In this document: positions 29,754 through 34,566 of the stretch, one piece after another
How the letters are laid out: every line of letters starts with the position of its first letter
How positions within the stretch are numbered: the first letter of the stretch is position 1
NCBI GenBank assembly: GCA_003220315.1
Contig: QHSA01000088.1
Coordinates: 1 to 34,566, forward strand
DNA from: Candidatus Rokuibacteriota bacterium
GTDB taxonomy: Bacteria > Methylomirabilota > Methylomirabilia > Rokubacteriales > CSP1-6
DNA: 34,566 bases
Reading direction: 5' to 3'
The notes under the pieces: generated by a model
Database searches by the model: none
Seen by the model: only the letters and a program-made list of their open reading frames with translations
What the model was told of the DNA's origin: nothing
Made by a program: the position numbers and the translations under genes

Positions 29754-30221
29754 ATGGAGCGCGCGCGCAAACGCCTGGCGAAGCGCAAGCGCCCGCGTGC
29801 CCCGCGGCGCCCGACCCGCGTCGCGACGCCGCGACCGACGCCGGCGGAGAAGCGACTGCTCGGCCTCTCGCGCGAGATCGCGCGGCTGCCGCTCGCGGCG
29901 GCGCTCGGGAAGCTCGCCGCCGCCTGGGCGCCCGGCGGGCCCCTCCTCTACGAGGTGGCCACCGCCTGGACCGAGAGCCGCGGCAACAAGACGTCCGCGC
30001 TGGCGCTCGCGTGGGCGCGTGAGCAGGTGCGCCTCTCCCTGCAGGAGATCATCGAGGCGACGCCGAAAGACAAGCGCGGCCGCATCGAAGCCACGCCCGA
30101 GACCCTCGCCTGGGTCGTGCTGGCCGGGTGCGAGGCGCTCGCCCACGAGCCGCCGTCGGCGGTCGCCGACCGGGTCCACGCGCTGCTCGAGCTCACGGGC
30201 CACGCCGCGCCGGGCGACTGA
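29754..30221 (+). CDS. Hypothetical protein, very basic N-terminus, helical C-terminal part resembling TetR-type ligand domain
   Basis: 155 aa; MERARKRLAKRKRPRAPRRPTRVATPRPTPAEKRLL...; ETLAWVVLAGCEALAHEPPSAVADRVHALLELTGH. Confidence 0.65.
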   Translation: MERARKRLAKRKRPRAPRRPTRVATPRPTPAEKRLLGLSREIARLPLAAALGKLAAAWAPGGPLLYEVATAWTESRGNKTSALALAWAREQVRLSLQEIIEATPKDKRGRIEATPETLAWVVLAGCEALAHEPPSAVADRVHALLELTGHAAPGD

Positions 30222-30648
30222 GGGCCTCCAGCACGAGGAAGGCGGCGCCCGTCAGCATGGCCGCGGTGTTGAGCTGGACGGCCGAGCGGTGGGCACGCGC
30301 GAACGCCGTGTCGTCACCGGCGCGCCGCGCCGCCTCGGCGCGCGGCATGGCGACCGTCGCCGCCCAGACCAGGAGCCCGCACATCGCCCCACAGAGCGCC
30401 CCGCCGATGAGGGGGCGCGCCCGCCCTTCCCTGCCCGAGAGCACCTGGACGACGCAGGCGACGACCGCCATCCCGCAGAGGACGAGCCCCCAGTCGTAAT
30501 AGCGCGGCAGGACGGCGGCGACGGCTTGGCCCGCGACCGCACGGTCGATCGTGCGGAAGACGAGCGGCGCGACGCCGAAGGAGAAGAAGGCCATGATCCC
30601 GAGCCAGCCGGCGATCGCGACGACGGCGAGGCTCCGGAGGATCCTCAT
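30193..30648 (-). CDS. DUF4149-like membrane protein
   Basis: MRILRSLAVVAIAGWLGIMAFFSFGVAPLVFRTIDRAVAGQAVAAVLPRYYDWGLVLCG...; four hydrophobic segments. Confidence 0.75.
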   Translation of the reverse strand: MRILRSLAVVAIAGWLGIMAFFSFGVAPLVFRTIDRAVAGQAVAAVLPRYYDWGLVLCGMAVVACVVQVLSGREGRARPLIGGALCGAMCGLLVWAATVAMPRAEAARRAGDDTAFARAHRSAVQLNTAAMLTGAAFLVLEALSRPARRGP

Positions 30649-30724
30649 AGCGGGAGGAGCATCGGCGAAGCGTCGGGGCGTGTCAAGTTGACGGGGTCCG
30701 CCCCCGGCGGTACAGTGCCGAGCG

Positions 30725-31453
30725 ATGCTCGCCCGTCTGGCGCTCCTCGGGCTGCTGCTCATCCCCCTTCAAGCGTCCGCGGAGACCCCGGCCGCCGAGG
30801 CGCGGACGCTCCTCACGCGCTACCACGAGGACCTGACGGCGATCGACCGCGCGCGCAACCTGCTCGAGGCCGCGGTCGTGCGTGAGAGCGAGGTCGACAC
30901 GACCATCATGCTCTCCTACGTGAGCTTCCTCTGGGGCGACGTCCGCGCGACGACGACCGAGGAGAAGCTCGCCGCATACGCGCGCGGCCGTGAGCTCGGC
31001 CGGCGCGCGGTGGAGCTCGCGCCGCGGAACCACGACGCGCACCTCTGGTACGCGATCAACACGGGCCGTTGGGGCCAGACGAAGGGCGTGCTCCGCTCGC
31101 TCTTCCTCCTCCCGACCGTCCGCGAAGAGATCCAGATTCTCCTGCAGCTCAACCCGCGCTCCGTACGCGCCCACTCCCTGGCCGGCAACGTCGCCATGGA
31201 GGTGCCGGGACTCTTCGGGGGCGACAAGGAAAAGGCGGAGGAGCACTTCAAGAAGGGGCTCGCGATCGATCCGAAGTTCACCGTGCTTCGGATCGACCTC
31301 GCTCGGCTGTACCTTGTCACCGGCCGCTACGCCGAGGCGCGCGGCGAGCTCCAGCAGGTGATCGCCGAGACCGCGCCGACGAACGTCGCCGACTGGACCG
31401 TGAAGGATCTGCCACGCGCGCGAAAGCTCCTCGAGTCCATCAAAGACAAGTAG
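30725..31453 (+). CDS. Exported TPR-like protein
   Basis: 242 aa; signal peptide, GRELGRRAVELAPRNHDAHLWYAINTGRWGQ, EEHFKKGLAIDPKFTVLRIDLARLYLVTGRYAEARGELQQVI. Confidence 0.8.
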   Translation: MLARLALLGLLLIPLQASAETPAAEARTLLTRYHEDLTAIDRARNLLEAAVVRESEVDTTIMLSYVSFLWGDVRATTTEEKLAAYARGRELGRRAVELAPRNHDAHLWYAINTGRWGQTKGVLRSLFLLPTVREEIQILLQLNPRSVRAHSLAGNVAMEVPGLFGGDKEKAEEHFKKGLAIDPKFTVLRIDLARLYLVTGRYAEARGELQQVIAETAPTNVADWTVKDLPRARKLLESIKDK

Positions 31454-32097
31454 CGATCGCAGAGGTCATCCGGCGCCTCCGGTCCACGGCGCCGCGGTGG
31501 AACCCGACCGCCCTCGCGGTCATCGCCGACCGGAGCCGCGACCCTTTCTGCGTCCTCATCGCGTGCATCCTGTCGCTGCGCACCCAGGACACGACGACGG
31601 GCCCGGCCTCCGAGCGGCTCTTCGCCGTCGCCGACACGCCCGACGCCATGCTGGCCCTCTCGCCCCGCCAGATCGAGACCCTCATCTATCCGGTCGGCTT
31701 CTACCGGACGAAAGCCCGGGTCATCCTGGGAATCTGCCGCGACCTCCTCGAGCGCTTCGGGGGGCGCGTGCCCGACGAGATCGACGCGCTCCTCAGGCTG
31801 AAGGGTGTCGGGCGGAAGACCGCCAACCTGGTCGTGACGATGGGCTACGGCAAGCCGGGGATCTGCGTCGACACCCACGTGCACCGGATCTCCAACCGCC
31901 TCGGATACGTGCGGACGCGGACGCCCGAGGAGACCGAGATGGCGCTCCGGGCCAAGCTCCCGAAGCGATACTGGATCGGCTACAACGACCTCCTCGTCGC
32001 CTTCGGCCAGAACGTCTGCACGCCGATCTCGCCCCGGTGCTCCACGTGTGCCGTGCGGGCGCTCTGCCGGCGGGTCGGCGTCAAGAGCTCGCGTTAG
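31450..32097 (+). CDS. nth: Endonuclease III (start uncertain)
   Basis: LIACILSLRTQDTTT, LLRLKGVGRKTANLVVTMGYGKPGICVDTHVHRISNRLGYV HhH-GPD, CTPISPRCSTCAVRALC 4Fe-4S cluster loop. Confidence 0.93.
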   Translation, partial: VAIAEVIRRLRSTAPRWNPTALAVIADRSRDPFCVLIACILSLRTQDTTTGPASERLFAVADTPDAMLALSPRQIETLIYPVGFYRTKARVILGICRDLLERFGGRVPDEIDALLRLKGVGRKTANLVVTMGYGKPGICVDTHVHRISNRLGYVRTRTPEETEMALRAKLPKRYWIGYNDLLVAFGQNVCTPISPRCSTCAVRALCRRVGVKSSR

Positions 32098-32960
32098 CCG
32101 CGTCTGCGCAGGGCTCGGAGGAGGGCGAGGTTACGTCGATCGGCAACGGGCTCGGGCTCCTTCGGGGTCTCGAGCACCTTCGGGACCTGTCGGAACCGTC
32201 GGTCCCGCAGTAACCGCCTGAACGGTAGCCGCCCGAGGTATCCCCGCCCGATGTGCTCGTGACGGTCGAGCCCCGAGTCGAGCGGCGCCCTGGCGTCGTT
32301 CAGATGAAACGCGAGCACGCGCTCGAGGCCGACGGCCTCGCGGCACTCACCGAGCGCCCGCCGGTAGCCCGCCTCGCTCCTGACGTCGTAGCCCGCGGCG
32401 AAGAGGTGGCAGGTGTCGACGCAGACCCCGACCCGCTCGGGGCGCGCCGCACGCGCCAGGAGCGCTCCCAACTCTTCGAACGTCCGCCCGATAGAATGGC
32501 CCGCGCCCGCAGTGTTCTCGAGCGCGATCCTGACCGTGTAACCCGGTGTCCGCCGTGTCACCTCGTCGAGGGCGGCCACGACCCGTGCCAGGCCCGAGGC
32601 GACGCCGGCCCCCAGATGCGACCCGGGGTGAACGACGACGCAGGAGAGATCCAGCCTCTCCGCGCGCTCGAGCTCGTCGGTGAAGGCGTCCACGGCCCGG
32701 CGCCAGGCGGCGTCATCCGGCGCGCCGAGATTGATCAGGTAGCTCGCGTGGGCGAAGACGTGGCGGATGCCCGTCTGCCGGCGCGCCGCGTGAAAGGCGC
32801 GGACCTCCGCGTCCGTCAGCGGCGGGGCGTGCCACTGGCGCTGGTTCCTCAGGAAGAGCTGCACGGCGCCGCAGTCGAGCGCCCGTCCGCGCTCGAGGGC
32901 GCGGTGGAGGCCGCCCGCGATCGACATGTGGGCGCCGAGCTCGTCGCGCGGCCGGGCCAT
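32094..32960 (-). CDS. nfo: Endonuclease IV
   Basis: MARPRDELGAHMSIAGGLHRALERGRALDCGAVQLFLRNQRQW, HASYLINLGAP, VVHPGSHLG, GVCVDTCHLFAAGYDVRS, HLNDARAPLDSGLDRHEHIGRGYLG. Confidence 0.96.
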   Translation of the reverse strand: MARPRDELGAHMSIAGGLHRALERGRALDCGAVQLFLRNQRQWHAPPLTDAEVRAFHAARRQTGIRHVFAHASYLINLGAPDDAAWRRAVDAFTDELERAERLDLSCVVVHPGSHLGAGVASGLARVVAALDEVTRRTPGYTVRIALENTAGAGHSIGRTFEELGALLARAARPERVGVCVDTCHLFAAGYDVRSEAGYRRALGECREAVGLERVLAFHLNDARAPLDSGLDRHEHIGRGYLGRLPFRRLLRDRRFRQVPKVLETPKEPEPVADRRNLALLRALRRRG

Positions 32961-33053
32961 GGCGCCGAGCGTAGCACGCGCCGCCTTGACCCCGCGGTGC
33001 CCCGACGACATAATGCCGAGGAATCACCGACCGGGCGCTGGAAGGAGATCGGC

Positions 33054-34025
33054 ATGGAGCCGCGCGCGATCGCGTCGTCGTTCACCACGATGTTCACGTT
33101 CGACTACGGCATGGCCGAGGCCGACATGCGGCGGCTCTACGAGAACGCGAAGCGGGACCAGTGGAACGCCGCGCGCGACATTCCCTGGTCCACTCCACCA
33201 CCGTCCGACGGTCGGGCGATCGCCGACGAGCTCATCGACATCTACGGGAGCGCGCTCTGGGACCGGTTGCCGGAGGCCGAGCGCGTCCAGCTCAACCGGC
33301 GAATCGCCGCATGGCGTCTCTCGGCCCTCATGCACGGGGAGCAGGGCGCGCTCCTCGCCACGAGCCAGCTCGTCGACATCGTCAAAGGCGCCGACGCGAA
33401 GTTCTTCCAGGCGACACAGGTCATGGACGAGGCGCGCCACAACGAGGTCCTCGACCGGTACATCACCGAGCGCCTGGACAATCGGAAATACCCGATCCCC
33501 GCCAACGCCCGCGACGTCTTCGACTCCATCCTGGGCGAGAGCCGGTGGTACGTGAAGACGATCGGGCTCCAGCTCGTGGCCGAGACCTTTGCCGTCGCGC
33601 TGTTCAAGATGATGGCGGAGAGCGCGCGCGACCCGGTCCTCGAGGCGGTCTGCCGCCGGATCCTCCAGGACGAATCGCGGCACATGGGCTTCGGCATGCT
33701 CGCCCTGCCCGAGGTGGTCCACGGGGCGTCCCCCGGCGAGCGCCGCGAGCTCGAGGACTACACGTGCTTCGCCGTCGAGAAGACGCTCACGGGCTTCTTC
33801 CCGCGCGAGGCCTACGAGGACGCGGGGTTCAGCCGGGCCGAGATCGAGGAGGCCAAGCGCTACCGTCGTGACGTCGCGGCGCGGAACGACTACGCGCCGT
33901 TTCGCAAGCTCTTCAAACGTGACATGCACGCCTCGATGGTCGCGAACCTCGCGCGCCTGGGGCTCCTGACGGAGCGCGTCCGACCGAAGCTCGCGAAGCT
34001 CGGCGTCACCCTGCCGGCGAACTGA
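33054..34025 (+). CDS. Ferritin-like diiron protein (AurF / R2-like family)
   Basis: 323 aa; MHGEQGALLATSQLVDIV, FQATQVMDEARHNEVLDRYI, ETFAVALFKMMAESARDPVLEAVCRRILQDESRHMGFGM; SD AAGGAG upstream of ATG. Confidence 0.82.
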   Translation: MEPRAIASSFTTMFTFDYGMAEADMRRLYENAKRDQWNAARDIPWSTPPPSDGRAIADELIDIYGSALWDRLPEAERVQLNRRIAAWRLSALMHGEQGALLATSQLVDIVKGADAKFFQATQVMDEARHNEVLDRYITERLDNRKYPIPANARDVFDSILGESRWYVKTIGLQLVAETFAVALFKMMAESARDPVLEAVCRRILQDESRHMGFGMLALPEVVHGASPGERRELEDYTCFAVEKTLTGFFPREAYEDAGFSRAEIEEAKRYRRDVAARNDYAPFRKLFKRDMHASMVANLARLGLLTERVRPKLAKLGVTLPAN

Positions 34026-34476
34026 CCGGCGCGAGAAGCTCCGCTAGCCGCCGGTCGCGGTAGGCCCAGAGCGCCGCGAGCTGGCGCCGCACGACGAGCG
34101 CGTGTGCCGCGTGCCCGAGCGGTCCCAGCGGCAGCCGGTAGGTCACCCGGTCCTCAATCCATGTGCCGCCGTGCGCCTCGAGAAACCGGTGGCGATGCTC
34201 CCAGCGCGCGTACGGGCCACGCACCTGCACGTCCACGAAGCGGTAGGGCGGATCGAACTCGCGGATGAAGGCGCGCCACCGGAGGGGCACGCCGAGCCAC
34301 GAGAGCGCGAAGTCGTAGGCGCTGCCCGCGACCATGGGCGCGGGCTCGGCGAGGAGGCGCAGACGGAGCGCGGGCGGCGTGACCCGCGCCAGGTTCCGCG
34401 GGTCGGCGAAGAATGCAAAGACGTCGGGGCGCGCCTTGCCGAGCCACACGCGCGATTCGAGGATGTGATCGGCCAT
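34006..34476 (-). CDS. SRPBCC (START/polyketide cyclase-like) family protein
   Basis: 156 aa; MADHILESRVWLGKARPDVFAFFADPRNLARVTPPALRLRLL...WEHRHRFLEAHGGTWIEDRVTYRLPLGPLG. Confidence 0.87.
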   Translation of the reverse strand: MADHILESRVWLGKARPDVFAFFADPRNLARVTPPALRLRLLAEPAPMVAGSAYDFALSWLGVPLRWRAFIREFDPPYRFVDVQVRGPYARWEHRHRFLEAHGGTWIEDRVTYRLPLGPLGHAAHALVVRRQLAALWAYRDRRLAELLAPVSSPAG

Positions 34477-34500
34477 CGAGGCGCAGCATATGATAGGCAG

Positions 34501-34566
34501 GTGCCCGCACTCAGTCAAACGCGCGCCTACGCGGCGCTCGTCGCGATCGCCGCGCTCTGGGGCAGT
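34501..34566 (+). CDS. EamA/DMT family transporter, N-terminal fragment cut by window edge
   Basis: GTG start; VPALSQTRAYAALVAIAALWGS resembles the first TM helix of EamA proteins. Confidence 0.6.
   Translation, partial: MPALSQTRAYAALVAIAALWGS

Noticed and set aside
1-34566. CRISPR array, prophage, integron or defence island
   Set aside because: No direct-repeat/spacer pattern, no phage structural genes and no defence proteins seen; the Xer-type recombinase and HNH protein sit in housekeeping context.

Overview
High-GC bacterial chromosomal window, mostly housekeeping genes. The gene mix and style suggest a Rokubacteria/NC10-like or related lineage, but this is an inference and was not tested. 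Left part, mostly minus strand: kdsA (partial), pyrG, a CBS + CCA-adding/poly(A)-polymerase-type nucleotidyltransferase, xerD-type recombinase, murJ, rpsT (+), a neutral ceramidase-like protein, holA, lptE, leuS, a small secreted protein, uvrC, uvrB, HNH endonuclease, proline dehydrogenase, ppx, cytochrome c, an NCS2/AzgA-like permease, a conserved hypothetical and nrdJ (class II, B12-type ribonucleotide reductase). Right part, mostly plus strand: a tolC-macA-macB-like efflux operon, a hypothetical, DUF4149-like (-), a TPR-like protein, nth, nfo (-), an AurF/R2-like diiron protein, an SRPBCC protein (-) and the start of an EamA transporter. The most interesting signal is in nrdJ. It carries an intein (22658..23504, 847 nt = 3x282+1) at the conserved EATNP^CGEQPLLPN site. 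All splicing residues are retained, but roughly the first half of the LAGLIDADG endonuclease is missing and the frame breaks at that same point. Two overlapping ORFs result, which could be a naturally split (trans-splicing) nrdJ intein, a programmed or decaying frameshift, or an assembly error. Nearby are a putative codon-usage footprint of intein homing and a candidate tandem NrdR-box pair upstream of nrdJ. No CRISPR, rRNA or tRNA was recognised.
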